The notes under the pieces: model-generated
What the model saw: the letters and a program-made list of their open reading frames with translations, nothing else
What the model was told of the DNA's origin: nothing
Database searches by the model: none
In this document: positions 12,379 through 19,998 of the stretch, in pieces
Layout: the number at the start of each line of letters is the position of its first letter
Numbering within the stretch: the first letter of the stretch is position 1
Program-made: the position numbers and the translations under genes
Origin: a virus
DNA: 20,424 bases
Virus record (IMG/VR): IMGVR_UViG_3300025770_000105
Location: 1 to 20,424 of that record
Direction: 5' to 3' (one strand)

Positions 12379-13818
12379 TTAACCAAACCCTCTACGCCAT
12401 ATTGGATATTGAGTTTGTAATCCCATAGACTCGGTTGCTTTAGTGCCTCCACCAAAACCTTGAGAGGGACCGTCGCTGCTGTTGTTTCCATTATTAGTCG
12501 TATTATTATTGATAATGGATGGTGGGCCGGGTTGTGATTGTTCTTTATCCCCCGTGGAAGTATTAAGATGTTTTAATTCTGTATTTTCCATTATTGAATC
12601 GGCGTGCAACTGAGATAATGCTTTCTCTTGGTTCTTTACGCGCGAGAGTGCGTATGGCTTGAATGCAATGGCTGGGGATTGTTGGCGTTCACGGCCGACC
12701 AGTCCACGAGTCTGCTCGGCTGCTTTTATCTTTGACACTGGTGTCACTATTTCGTCTTCACCTTTGTCAGCCAGTAAAGCCAATTTCCCACCAAATGTTC
12801 TTGCAACTGGTGAACCTGCCGGTGTGCCTTCACCATATGCAGGTATAGTTTTAGGAACTTGTGCTTTACCAGATAATATTTTATTTACTGTTGACTTATC
12901 TATAGTAAAATATTTATTATTTGTTTTGTTGGTATTGGTATCTGTATTTCTTTCTAGTATATTTGATAATTCTTTATTTGATATATTAGTTTTGTTTATT
13001 GTATAAGATAAAGGGTTTTTATTATTTTTTGTGTTGTTTATTATTGTTGGTAATTCGATATTCTTGTTTTTGGTTATATTGTTATTTTTGGTTATATTGT
13101 TATTTTTATCTACATTCTTGTTTTTGGTTATATTGTTATTTTTGGTTACATTGTTGTTTTTGGTTATATCTCTAAAATTCTGAAATAACATTTTTTTAAT
13201 ATTGTTCTGTACATTTTTTATATTTTTGGTTTCTTTATTATTTGAACTTCTTTCTTTTATTGGTGCTGGAGTTATTACAGTAGGAATTTTAATTTCCTTT
13301 GGAATATTAATTATTCTTTGATTATTTTTAGTATCTGTATGATGCTTCTCTATTGTATTGTTGTTTTTGGTATCTGTTATAGTATCTGTGTGATGCTTCT
13401 CTATTGTCTTGTTATTATTAGTATCTGTGTGATGCTTCTCTATTGTCTTGTTATTATTAATATCTGTGTGATGCTTCTCTATTGTCTTGTTATTATTAAT
13501 ATCTGTGTGATGCTTCTCTATTGTCTTGTTATTATTAGTATCTGTATAATAATGCTTCTCTATTGTCTTTGTGTTGAGATAATCATTTGGTCGGTTGGTA
13601 ATAAATTCTATTTTTTTATTTAATTTTAATATTGCTTCATTAAATTCTGTTGGAATATAATTTTTATTCTTCGGTTGTTCCTGCTTTTCTTTTTCAATTG
13701 GCTTAATTATGTTGGGTATCGGATTTTTATCTTTTGGAACTATATTGACCACACTTCCATTCTTTCTTTTATTGAAATGGGAAATAATATTTTGTTTAAT
13801 TTTCTTTTTATTCTTCAT
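12379..13818 (-). CDS. Tape-measure-like tail protein with Asn/Lys/Thr repeat regions
   Basis: A 479-residue protein with GAGG before its ATG. It has a basic N-terminus, then five to six 13-residue repeats (unit TDxNNNKTIEKHH, residues about 85-165), a second low-complexity block built from NNITKN units (about 220-253), and a complex C-terminal part. In that part, FGGKLALLADKGEDEIVTPVSK (about 343-363) resembles the conserved ALVGEKGPE-type motif near the end of many tape-measure proteins. It follows tail tube and chaperone genes, the usual place of a tape measure (T4 gp29 role). A low-complexity rather than coiled-coil body is unusual, so it may be a different tail-tip protein. Confidence 0.55.
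   Translation of the reverse strand: MKNKKKIKQNIISHFNKRKNGSVVNIVPKDKNPIPNIIKPIEKEKQEQPKNKNYIPTEFNEAILKLNKKIEFITNRPNDYLNTKTIEKHYYTDTNNNKTIEKHHTDINNNKTIEKHHTDINNNKTIEKHHTDTNNNKTIEKHHTDTITDTKNNNTIEKHHTDTKNNQRIINIPKEIKIPTVITPAPIKERSSNNKETKNIKNVQNNIKKMLFQNFRDITKNNNVTKNNNITKNKNVDKNNNITKNNNITKNKNIELPTIINNTKNNKNPLSYTINKTNISNKELSNILERNTDTNTNKTNNKYFTIDKSTVNKILSGKAQVPKTIPAYGEGTPAGSPVARTFGGKLALLADKGEDEIVTPVSKIKAAEQTRGLVGRERQQSPAIAFKPYALSRVKNQEKALSQLHADSIMENTELKHLNTSTGDKEQSQPGPPSIINNNTTNNGNNSSDGPSQGFGGGTKATESMGLQTQYPIWRRGFG
13060..13161 (-). repeat. 18-bp in-frame repeats (NNITKN units)
   Basis: The short unit ttatttttggttatattg and variants repeat about six times, giving TKNNNI/TKNKNV-type hexapeptides. 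It is distinct in sequence and period from the 39-bp repeats further upstream in the same gene. Confidence 0.8.
13321..13566 (-). repeat. 39-bp in-frame tandem repeats in the tape-measure-like gene
   Basis: The unit gtatctgtgtgatgcttctc plus 19 more bases recurs from 13382, 13421, 13460 and 13499 nearly unchanged, with degenerate copies at 13331 and 13538. The period is 39 bp, that is 13 residues, and the copies keep the reading frame. An extra 12 bp separates the first copy. Confidence 0.9.
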
Positions 13819-13823
13819 TTAAT

Positions 13824-14048
13824 TTACCTCGTAATATTTGTTCTTGAACCAGCCCTTTCAGATTCTATGTGTGCTAATTTTATTCTCTCATTCTCTATTT
13901 CTATATATTCAATCAATTGAGCCAAATACACATCTCTTTCCCACGGAATGAGATTTTCTAATTCAGATAGGTTATATTTGTGGTGTTGTACCATCTGGAA
14001 TATTGTTTGGAAGTAATCTTTAAGACTCAGATGGCTGAGTCCTAACCG
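13824..14048 (-). CDS. gp51-like second chaperone domain, reached by -1 frameshift from gp26
   Basis: The frame is open from the gp26 slippery site to the TAA at 13826-13824 and gives 74 residues. Upstream of 13994 it has no ATG, and that ATG has no Shine-Dalgarno. The part YNLSELENLIPWERDVYLAQL is a compact helical motif of the kind found in short second ORFs between a first tail chaperone and the tape measure. In T4, gene 51 follows gene 26, so this is likely its positional counterpart. Made by frameshifting, the fused protein would be 238 residues of gp26 plus these 74, or 312 in all. An independent 56-residue start at 13994 is the alternative. Its end overlaps the ribosome-binding site of the tape-measure-like gene. 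Confidence 0.7.
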   Translation of the reverse strand, partial: RLGLSHLSLKDYFQTIFQMVQHHKYNLSELENLIPWERDVYLAQLIEYIEIENERIKLAHIESERAGSRTNITR

Positions 14049-14054
14049 AAAAAA
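14020..14054 (-). promoter_or_regulatory. Programmed -1 ribosomal frameshift signal
   Basis: On the minus strand, the gp26 frame reads GAT TTT TTC GGT TAG. The heptamer T_TTT_TTC (14054-14048) fits X_XXY_YYZ. Six bases later starts a perfect 7-bp stem, GACTCAG (14041-14035), loop CCAT, CTGAGTC (14030-14024), which extends to 11 pairs (one G-U) if TTAG/TTAA is included. A -1 shift enters exactly the gp51-like frame. Confidence 0.8.
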
Positions 14055-14761
14055 TCCGACAATCCAGATAGTACCACCTCCCTTTCAGCACCATCAGATG
14101 TAGTATATAAAACCTTATGTTCTATTCTGGGGGATGTTAAAAAGAAATCTAGTATTTTTTCAAATTGTTTCTTGGTCATATTATCAATAAACTCTGATAT
14201 TTCTTGTTTGGGTATAGTAGACGAATTGATTAATTCGGACTTTGTTTGTATGTGAACTATACAATCAGAAATTAAATCATAGAAAGAAGAAGGGTCTTCA
14301 TAATCAATAACACCATCTCTTTTATATAAATCGTCTAATGTTGGATATCTCATTTTTATTGTGATTTCTTTGCTTATTTCTATTTCTTTTGTGTGTCCTT
14401 CTGTCTTTGTTACTTTTATATCTGGTATCAATACCTTCACTGGTATTTCTTCTTCTGTAAATGGACATATAATTATAGGTTCGATTCCTTCACCCACAGA
14501 TTTTCCTCTTATTTGTAGGAATATGTATTCCACATCAAATAATGGCAATGAGCCTGCATCTTCTATATCATCCACACACGATTCTATTATGTTTTGTATT
14601 GCTCTAATCATAGAAGAATCTTCTTCAGACTGTTGAGCAAGAAGAAGAACTTTTTCTTCTTTTACCAAAAAAGGTCTAAATGATTTTTTATCACCAGAAG
14701 ATGGAAGAACTACTTCATATTTTGGAATATCGGACACTAATAAATTTGACAATCTGTTCAT
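14042..14761 (-). CDS. 26: gp26-like baseplate hub/tail assembly chaperone
   Basis: A 239-residue protein (T4 gp26 has 208) with GAGG before the ATG. The start (LLVSDIPKYEVVLPSSGDKKSFRPFLVKEEKVLLLAQ) has the FRPFLVKEEKxLLLA pattern of the T4 baseplate gp26 family. It also has IICPFTEEEIPVKVLIPDI and ITIKMRYPTLDDL in the middle. T4 gp26 is needed for assembly of the central hub. Its last codons form a -1 frameshift site leading into the gp51-like ORF, which suggests that it is the equivalent of lambda gpG. It has a T4 late promoter 22 nt upstream. Confidence 0.85.
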   Translation of the reverse strand: MNRLSNLLVSDIPKYEVVLPSSGDKKSFRPFLVKEEKVLLLAQQSEEDSSMIRAIQNIIESCVDDIEDAGSLPLFDVEYIFLQIRGKSVGEGIEPIIICPFTEEEIPVKVLIPDIKVTKTEGHTKEIEISKEITIKMRYPTLDDLYKRDGVIDYEDPSSFYDLISDCIVHIQTKSELINSSTIPKQEISEFIDNMTKKQFEKILDFFLTSPRIEHKVLYTTSDGAEREVVLSGLSDFFG

Positions 14762-14782
14762 ATTATTTACCTCACTTTATTA

Positions 14783-14790
14783 TATTTATA
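14783..14790 (-). promoter_or_regulatory. T4-type late promoter before gp26
   Basis: Exact TATAAATA on the minus strand (14790-14783), 21 nt before the gp26 ATG and upstream of GAGG. It should give late transcription of gp26, the gp51-like ORF and the tape-measure-like gene. Confidence 0.75.
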
Positions 14791-14800
14791 TCAATTAATA

Positions 14801-15364
14801 TTATACTTCACCCATATGAAAGGCATAATGTCTATATGTAAATGCAATCTGTAATCTTGTATAATCATTAAACATATTTGCACCAAGAGATAAAGGAAAT
14901 ATATTTGACGGATAAACTTCCTGAAAGGTGTATGTGGATGTCACTTTATCCGATTCGTCTAATGTTTTTATTGACATGTGTGTTGAACCAACATAATTTG
15001 AATAATTGTGTTGCTCTGCATTGTCCCCGGACTGCGGTTGATGGTCAGGAACTATTGAACTCATCCACCCCTCAAAAAATGCTCTTTCTCTTTGGTCTGC
15101 TGATACAGGAAAAACAACAACTACTTCTCCAGTATATGAATTACCAACAGGAACACTTCTTTTGGGCCCAAACCACTGTTCTTGTGTGGTTATAAAACTT
15201 CTAGACGGTAGGTTTAAAGATTCTGCTGGAAATATAGGGTCGTTCCGCATGGAAAAACGACCGTCTGGAACATTTGCAAATTCTATACGATATCTAGAAG
15301 GTTTTGCCAGTCCATTTCTGAGAAATGTTTCTTTGAAATAATCTATTGATGATGTTGATGCCAT
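14801..15364 (-). CDS. Tail-tube family protein (gp19/gp54-like)
   Basis: A 187-residue protein with AGAGGAAA before the ATG. YFKETFLRNGLAKPSRYRIEFANVPDG at the start and PLSLGANMFNDYTRLQIAFTYRHYAF at the end are the characteristic strands of T4-type tail tube proteins. GEVVVVFPVSADQRERAFFEGWMSSI in the middle fits the tube beta-sandwich with its helix. It is either the main tube subunit (gp19) or the tube initiator (gp54), which share this fold; size favours a tube subunit. It lies just before the chaperone pair, as tube genes do in other tailed phages, and has its own late promoter. Confidence 0.8.
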   Translation of the reverse strand: MASTSSIDYFKETFLRNGLAKPSRYRIEFANVPDGRFSMRNDPIFPAESLNLPSRSFITTQEQWFGPKRSVPVGNSYTGEVVVVFPVSADQRERAFFEGWMSSIVPDHQPQSGDNAEQHNYSNYVGSTHMSIKTLDESDKVTSTYTFQEVYPSNIFPLSLGANMFNDYTRLQIAFTYRHYAFHMGEV

Positions 15365-15383
15365 TTTTATAGTTTCCTCTTAC

Positions 15384-15391
15384 TATTTATA
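15384..15391 (-). promoter_or_regulatory. T4-type late promoter before the tail-tube gene
   Basis: Exact TATAAATA on the minus strand (15391-15384), 19 nt before the tube-gene ATG at 15364 and between it and the gp4 gene. Strong extra transcription of a tube gene would suit its high copy number in the virion. Confidence 0.75.
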
Positions 15392-15397
15392 ATAAAA

Positions 15398-15829
15398 TTA
15401 TGGTAATATCGTATCTTCTGTAAGAATAATAAAAGTCCAACCTTTTTGTTTACAGTATTTATTAGCGGATTTCCATTTCGCTTCATTTACACTATATGTC
15501 AAACATTCTCTGATATATGACTTGGTTTTTTTCTTTTTCTTTGGTGGGATAGTTTGTTTTTTTGGTTTTACCTCTATGATGTAGGTTTTGACCTCGCCGT
15601 TGTTGGTTTTTATTTCTGCTATAAAATCTGGAAAGTATCTATGATTCTTTTTGTCTACTGGAGAATAGTATGGAATTATCACTTCTTCACTTCCCCATCT
15701 TATAACATTCTTGTTATAGTCAAGGTATTTGCACACCCTTCTCTCCCATAAAGAACGACAAATGATGTTCGTTGGATTTCCTATATACTTTGATGTATTT
15801 ATTGTTTTATATTTTGTTTTATATGCCAT
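15398..15829 (-). CDS. 4: gp4 head completion protein, PD-(D/E)XK nuclease fold
   Basis: A 143-residue protein (T4 gp4 has 150). IGNPTNIICRSLWERRVCKYLD is the typical N-terminal helix region with E30. HRYFPDFIAEI gives D68 and YIIEVKPK gives E86 and K88, so a full PD-(D/E)XK site is present. In T4, gp4 (with gp50/gp65) completes the DNA-filled head before tail joining, and its nuclease fold is thought to trim DNA. A Lys-rich insertion (KPKKQ...PKKKKKTK) is seen at about 88-102. No strong ribosome-binding site. It diverges from gp48, from which it is separated by 52 nt. Confidence 0.9.
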   Translation of the reverse strand: MAYKTKYKTINTSKYIGNPTNIICRSLWERRVCKYLDYNKNVIRWGSEEVIIPYYSPVDKKNHRYFPDFIAEIKTNNGEVKTYIIEVKPKKQTIPPKKKKKTKSYIRECLTYSVNEAKWKSANKYCKQKGWTFIILTEDTILP

Positions 15830-15881
15830 AAATTATACCGTTTCTTTAGATATATATTATACAAGAAGGAGAATTAATAAT

Positions 15882-16760
15882 ATGGTAGCACCACTTATAA
15901 TCGCAGGAGTAGGATTTCTTGCAGGAAAGTTTGCATCGGATGTCATATCCACTGAAGACGATTCTCAAATCGGAACAAAGGGGACTGGCAAGCAGTGGTT
16001 TCCGAGGGAAACAGCATTCGGTGATGCAACAGGTCGTGGAATGGGAATTCCAGTTGCTATTAATTTCAAGGCAGATATGTATGAAAATAAGCAACAGTAC
16101 AGAGAGGATGTAATTGCAGGAGAACTTACTGATATAACCCTACCTTTACCATTGCAACTTTCTGATGATACATCAATAAATTATCAGCGAGGTCAAACAG
16201 AAACCACTGGTGGTATTTGGGATATGACTTCGGGTGGATGGAGAGAATCATGGAGAACTTGGTTTGGTCTTTCAACACTCGCGAGTGATTTTCTTGGCTT
16301 TAGTTCTTTATCAGGACAAAGACCTATGGATGAAAGTGATAATATATTTAAATCCGCAGAGATGAGGAAGCATTCATATTCATGGATTCTCATTCCAAAA
16401 AATGGAGGCGAAGGTAAGAGAGTTGATGAAATTGTTAAGACATTTCAGAGAATGGCATATCCTATGGCTTCTGGGGATGAAATTTATTCTAGGGTGATTC
16501 ATCCTCCTATTTGGCAGATTAGTACTATGGACTTCGTCAACAACTTGGACCACACTTGGGTTATCGACCCACTACCTTCTGTCCTAACAACGGTGAAGAT
16601 AAAAACCGCGGACGGTGCGTTGCACCAAACACAGGGTGGATATCCTGCGGCTACTGCGCTAACGATAGAGTTCGCTGAATTAGAACCTGCAATCAACACT
16701 GGAAGTTTCTTACAGTCCAGAAGTCAACTTCGTGGTGGTGCGGCACGAGGTGGAGATTAA
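15882..16760 (+). CDS. 48: gp48 baseplate tail-tube cap
   Basis: A 292-residue protein. The ATG at 15882 follows AAGGAG; the frame is open back to 15729, but that is the shadow of gp4. The N-terminus is hydrophobic (APLIIAGVGFLAGKF), which may insert in the tail core. FPRETAFGDATGRG, KSAEMRKHSYSWILIPKNGGEGKRVDEIVKTFQRMAYP and RVIHPPIWQIST are typical of gp48 proteins of T4-like marine phages. It is shorter than T4 gp48 (364). It caps the baseplate and starts tube polymerisation. It is followed two bases later by gp53, so the genes are coupled. Confidence 0.85.
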   Translation: MVAPLIIAGVGFLAGKFASDVISTEDDSQIGTKGTGKQWFPRETAFGDATGRGMGIPVAINFKADMYENKQQYREDVIAGELTDITLPLPLQLSDDTSINYQRGQTETTGGIWDMTSGGWRESWRTWFGLSTLASDFLGFSSLSGQRPMDESDNIFKSAEMRKHSYSWILIPKNGGEGKRVDEIVKTFQRMAYPMASGDEIYSRVIHPPIWQISTMDFVNNLDHTWVIDPLPSVLTTVKIKTADGALHQTQGGYPAATALTIEFAELEPAINTGSFLQSRSQLRGGAARGGD

Positions 16761-16762
16761 TA

Positions 16763-17767
16763 ATGTATTTTGAAAAAATGGAAAATATTAATTATAGTTT
16801 TCCTGGTTTGCCCGATTTAGAAATGGTGGATATTTTTCGTAGAGTAAAATTTACGGATAAGACACTTGAGGAAGCCCAAAACTTTGTAGAGGTATTAGTA
16901 CCAGAAGGTTCTAGACCAGACGATGTAGCAAGAAGTTATTATGGAAGTTCAAAATATTGGTGGTTGGTATTATTTTCAAATAGTATGTCTGATGTGAATT
17001 CAGAATGGCCTAAATCCCAATCTCAAATAAAATCATTGTTCAATAATTATTTAAATGGAGATAGTTATTTTGTGTTAGAAGACTTGGACATTTCTGAAGG
17101 TGATATAGTTGTTAAGAGAGATGTAGGTGCAACTGGTGGGATTGATGTAGACCATTTTGGAGTAGTAGATTCTTATGATAGACTTTTACATAGAATAAAT
17201 GTAAAAAGAAAAGTGGGTACTATTTCTGAAGGACATGAAATTTGTGCATTTGGTTTGGATGAGCAGGGACAGTGGACTAATCAAATTACATCTGGGTTTG
17301 GGCAAACTGGTTGCTTTAGACAAAATGTGGGTGCAACAAGTTGTACTGCATTTACTGCACCCGATTCAAATGCTGCCCCTTTATGTGCAACTGCTGGTGC
17401 AACATTTGCAAAGATACAAAAGAAAACTTCTATTAAAGAAGGTGTTTCTAGATTTTCATATAAGAGTGGTGATAGAATAGATGAACTAAATCCCTATACT
17501 ACTGACGGACTAACTCACGACTATTTTCAGTTTCGTAATATGTGTGGATTAACTGGAACTTTGTTATATAAATATATGACAGGTGTATCGTTACCAGAGG
17601 AAGTTTCTATAATTACTGTTGAGGAAGAACTAGTATATGATAATGATAGAAATAAAATTATTAAACTATTAAATAGAACTTTAGCAAATTTGGTTGCTAA
17701 TGAAGTAGAATACTTATTAAAAGGTAATGTTCCAAGAGGAACTACTAAATTAGTAACTTTCATATAA
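16763..17767 (+). CDS. 53: gp53 baseplate wedge subunit
   Basis: 334 residues, larger than T4 gp53 (196). The start has the family pattern: GLPDLEMVDIFRRVKFTDKT, then a LysM-like stretch SRPDDVARSYYGSSKYWWLVLFSN. The C-terminus returns to family-like sequence (VEEELVYDNDRNKIIKLLN ... VANEVEYLLKG). Between them lies an insert of about 100 residues containing a Cys/Ala-rich part (GCFRQNVGATSCTAF, APLCATAGATFAKI). In T4, gp53 joins wedges around the hub. GGAG lies 7 nt before the ATG and the previous stop is two bases away. Confidence 0.85.
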   Translation: MYFEKMENINYSFPGLPDLEMVDIFRRVKFTDKTLEEAQNFVEVLVPEGSRPDDVARSYYGSSKYWWLVLFSNSMSDVNSEWPKSQSQIKSLFNNYLNGDSYFVLEDLDISEGDIVVKRDVGATGGIDVDHFGVVDSYDRLLHRINVKRKVGTISEGHEICAFGLDEQGQWTNQITSGFGQTGCFRQNVGATSCTAFTAPDSNAAPLCATAGATFAKIQKKTSIKEGVSRFSYKSGDRIDELNPYTTDGLTHDYFQFRNMCGLTGTLLYKYMTGVSLPEEVSIITVEEELVYDNDRNKIIKLLNRTLANLVANEVEYLLKGNVPRGTTKLVTFI

Positions 17768-17792
17768 AAAATGATATCAAAGGTGAATAATA

Positions 17793-19982
17793 ATGGCAAA
17801 GCAAACTCCATCAGAAATTAATATTAAAAAAATAGTTATAGAAAATCAACGAAGTGGTAATAAACTTCAAATTATACCTGCACCTACAAGTGAAGGGGAC
17901 GATAAGGTGATGGATGAAATATTCGTTAGTATGCAAATCAATGAAAATATAATGCGTAATGGAATAGTTGGTTCTTTAAAATTCAAAGAACCAAATACAG
18001 TAGGTGATTACTTTAATATGACGGGTCATGAATTTGTAAAGATAGAAATGGAATCTCCAGAGATTGAAAATTCTGAACATACATTAACCTTTTGTGTGAA
18101 TGATGTAAGAGCAACAGGCAATGAAGCATTGGATGCAGTATCTGGACCAAGTGCAAGATTTGGAGCAGGATGGGATGTTGAATTTGTTTCCTGCGAAAGT
18201 TACATATTAGATTGGGACAATTTGGATTATATGGATAAAGATTTTATTGGACCAATTGCAGGTGAGGAGGGTGAGGAGGGTTTGGTGAATGAGTTAGCAG
18301 AAAAATATTTAAACCCCGGTGCTGTAGAAGGATTTTCTAACGCCAAAAACCCAATGGACATTGAAAAAACACACAACTGGATATGGTTGAAAAAAAATCA
18401 AAGCATGTATCCTTGGGGTAAAGATGTTCATCCACCAAACCTTATGCAACTAATGAATAACCTTTCTGAAAATGCTGTTACGGAAGACTTGAGTGGAGTA
18501 AATTATTTATTCTATGCAGACCTGGATGGATGGCATTTTAAATCAATTAGAAAGATGATTAAAGATGCAAACGAAAAGGGTGTTCTTTATGGTGGTGTGC
18601 ATGGTGGAAAAAACGAATATAAAGTTTCTATGAAAGATGATGAGGATGAAACAAAAGGTAATACGAAAATTGCAGCGATAATAAACTGTAGTGAGTACGA
18701 CCATTTGAATGCGTTTAAGTCTGGCGCATACACAGCATACTATGAAAGAATAAAACCATCATATGAAGACCCATATTTTGACTATATGGATTTTACTACT
18801 TCACACACGCATCCGCTGTCAACTGATTGGGGAGGCAGAGAAATTATTACATATGGTTATCATGAAGTTAATACAAGTGGAAAGGGAGAAGATGGAAAAT
18901 GGGGTGACCATACAGTCGGTGGAAGGGTAGAACAATTTAAACTTCTTCCAGACAGTATAGACACTTCTATCAAGGTTGAGAATCCAGTAAATATAGAAAG
19001 AAAGTCTATAAGGAAACATGATGTAACTGGACTGTATGGATATTTTGATTCTCCGTATAATTATCATGGAGAAAAGTCTTATGATTTTCTTGGCTCTGCG
19101 GCACTAGAAGGAAAGCAAGGGAAGCAAAATGATAAACTTTGGCAGAGCATGTTTGACCAAACAAATCTTGAAGGGGAAAAAATAAAAATCATTCAAGAAG
19201 AAATTAAAAAACCAACATCTGATAGTATTAAAGCACACCTTCAAGTAGTTAATCTTAAAGAAAAGTTTAATGTGTACAGACACTCGATTTGTTGTGATAA
19301 ACAATCTATTAAACCTTTTGTGTTTCTTGCAGTCATTGAAGATGCAAAAAAGGTTACAGGAGATGACAGGGGTGGAATCTACGAATATTCTTGGAGAGAA
19401 GTTGAGATATGGCCTAGTGACCATGTGGAAGACAATTTGGGTACAGTCATTAGTCCATTAGGTTCACCAGTGAAAATTGTTAAACCACCTGAAGGTCAAG
19501 GTCTAGCAGGAACATTCAGAGAAAATAATCCCACTTCAGAATCAGAGTGGACAAATCCTGCTTACAATTTAAATGAATTAATGAATGAAACAGTAGGTCC
19601 TAATGTTAATGTTGGTCCTGGTATTAATGTTGCTGATTTGGAGTTTAATGATTATCCTGAATCATATCAAATGATGCCAGTAGGTGGATATTTTCAAGTT
19701 CCCGATGGTGCTGATATGTTAGTAGACCCATGTGCATTAGAAGACTTAGATGAAAATGGTATAATGGATGGACCTTGGACCATGAAACATCACATCGTAC
19801 AGATGTATAGAATTCCTAACTACATGCTAGGAGAATTAAATGAAGACGGAGATGTTGTAAAGGGAACGATTGCTCCAAGCGAAGAAGACCCATTGGGTGA
19901 CCCAGACCCAACCATTCCAAAAGACATATACTTCTTCGATGTTCCGAATGCACACGATGGACTGTGTGGGTGTCTTTCTTAA
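17793..19982 (+). CDS. 27: gp27-like baseplate central hub protein, long form
   Basis: 729 residues, against 391 in T4. The N-terminal half fits hub proteins of the gp27/Mu gp44 type: paired domains with KVMDEIFVSMQINENIMRNGIVGSLKF, and NPMDIEKTHNWIWLKKNQ followed by the diagnostic strand pair VNYLFYADLDGWHFKSI. The C-terminal half is extra. It has acidic, Pro- and Gly-rich sequence (PNVNVGPGINVADLEF), a DLDENGIMDGPW loop that looks like a calcium-binding DxDxNG motif, and a Cys-containing end (GLCGCLS). It forms the trimeric hub under the tail tube. AAGGTG lies before the ATG. The hub call is good; the exact gp number is inferred from the motif and context. Confidence 0.7.
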   Translation: MAKQTPSEINIKKIVIENQRSGNKLQIIPAPTSEGDDKVMDEIFVSMQINENIMRNGIVGSLKFKEPNTVGDYFNMTGHEFVKIEMESPEIENSEHTLTFCVNDVRATGNEALDAVSGPSARFGAGWDVEFVSCESYILDWDNLDYMDKDFIGPIAGEEGEEGLVNELAEKYLNPGAVEGFSNAKNPMDIEKTHNWIWLKKNQSMYPWGKDVHPPNLMQLMNNLSENAVTEDLSGVNYLFYADLDGWHFKSIRKMIKDANEKGVLYGGVHGGKNEYKVSMKDDEDETKGNTKIAAIINCSEYDHLNAFKSGAYTAYYERIKPSYEDPYFDYMDFTTSHTHPLSTDWGGREIITYGYHEVNTSGKGEDGKWGDHTVGGRVEQFKLLPDSIDTSIKVENPVNIERKSIRKHDVTGLYGYFDSPYNYHGEKSYDFLGSAALEGKQGKQNDKLWQSMFDQTNLEGEKIKIIQEEIKKPTSDSIKAHLQVVNLKEKFNVYRHSICCDKQSIKPFVFLAVIEDAKKVTGDDRGGIYEYSWREVEIWPSDHVEDNLGTVISPLGSPVKIVKPPEGQGLAGTFRENNPTSESEWTNPAYNLNELMNETVGPNVNVGPGINVADLEFNDYPESYQMMPVGGYFQVPDGADMLVDPCALEDLDENGIMDGPWTMKHHIVQMYRIPNYMLGELNEDGDVVKGTIAPSEEDPLGDPDPTIPKDIYFFDVPNAHDGLCGCLS

Positions 19983-19998
19983 TTAGTATACTTATATT

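Noticed and set aside
12659-13006. Plus-strand ORFs over the tape-measure-like gene
   Set aside because: They are antisense shadows without start signals.
13318-13623. Regular 39-bp repeats that could suggest a CRISPR array, and a plus-strand ORF through them
   Set aside because: There are no unique spacers; the repeats are head-to-tail, keep the frame of the minus-strand gene and encode a 13-residue unit. The plus ORF is its antisense shadow.
17567-17574. TATAAATA inside gp53 as a late promoter
   Set aside because: It is an exact octamer but lies within coding sequence (LYKYM) 219 nt before the next gene; in this AT-rich DNA it may be chance, so it was not listed as a feature.
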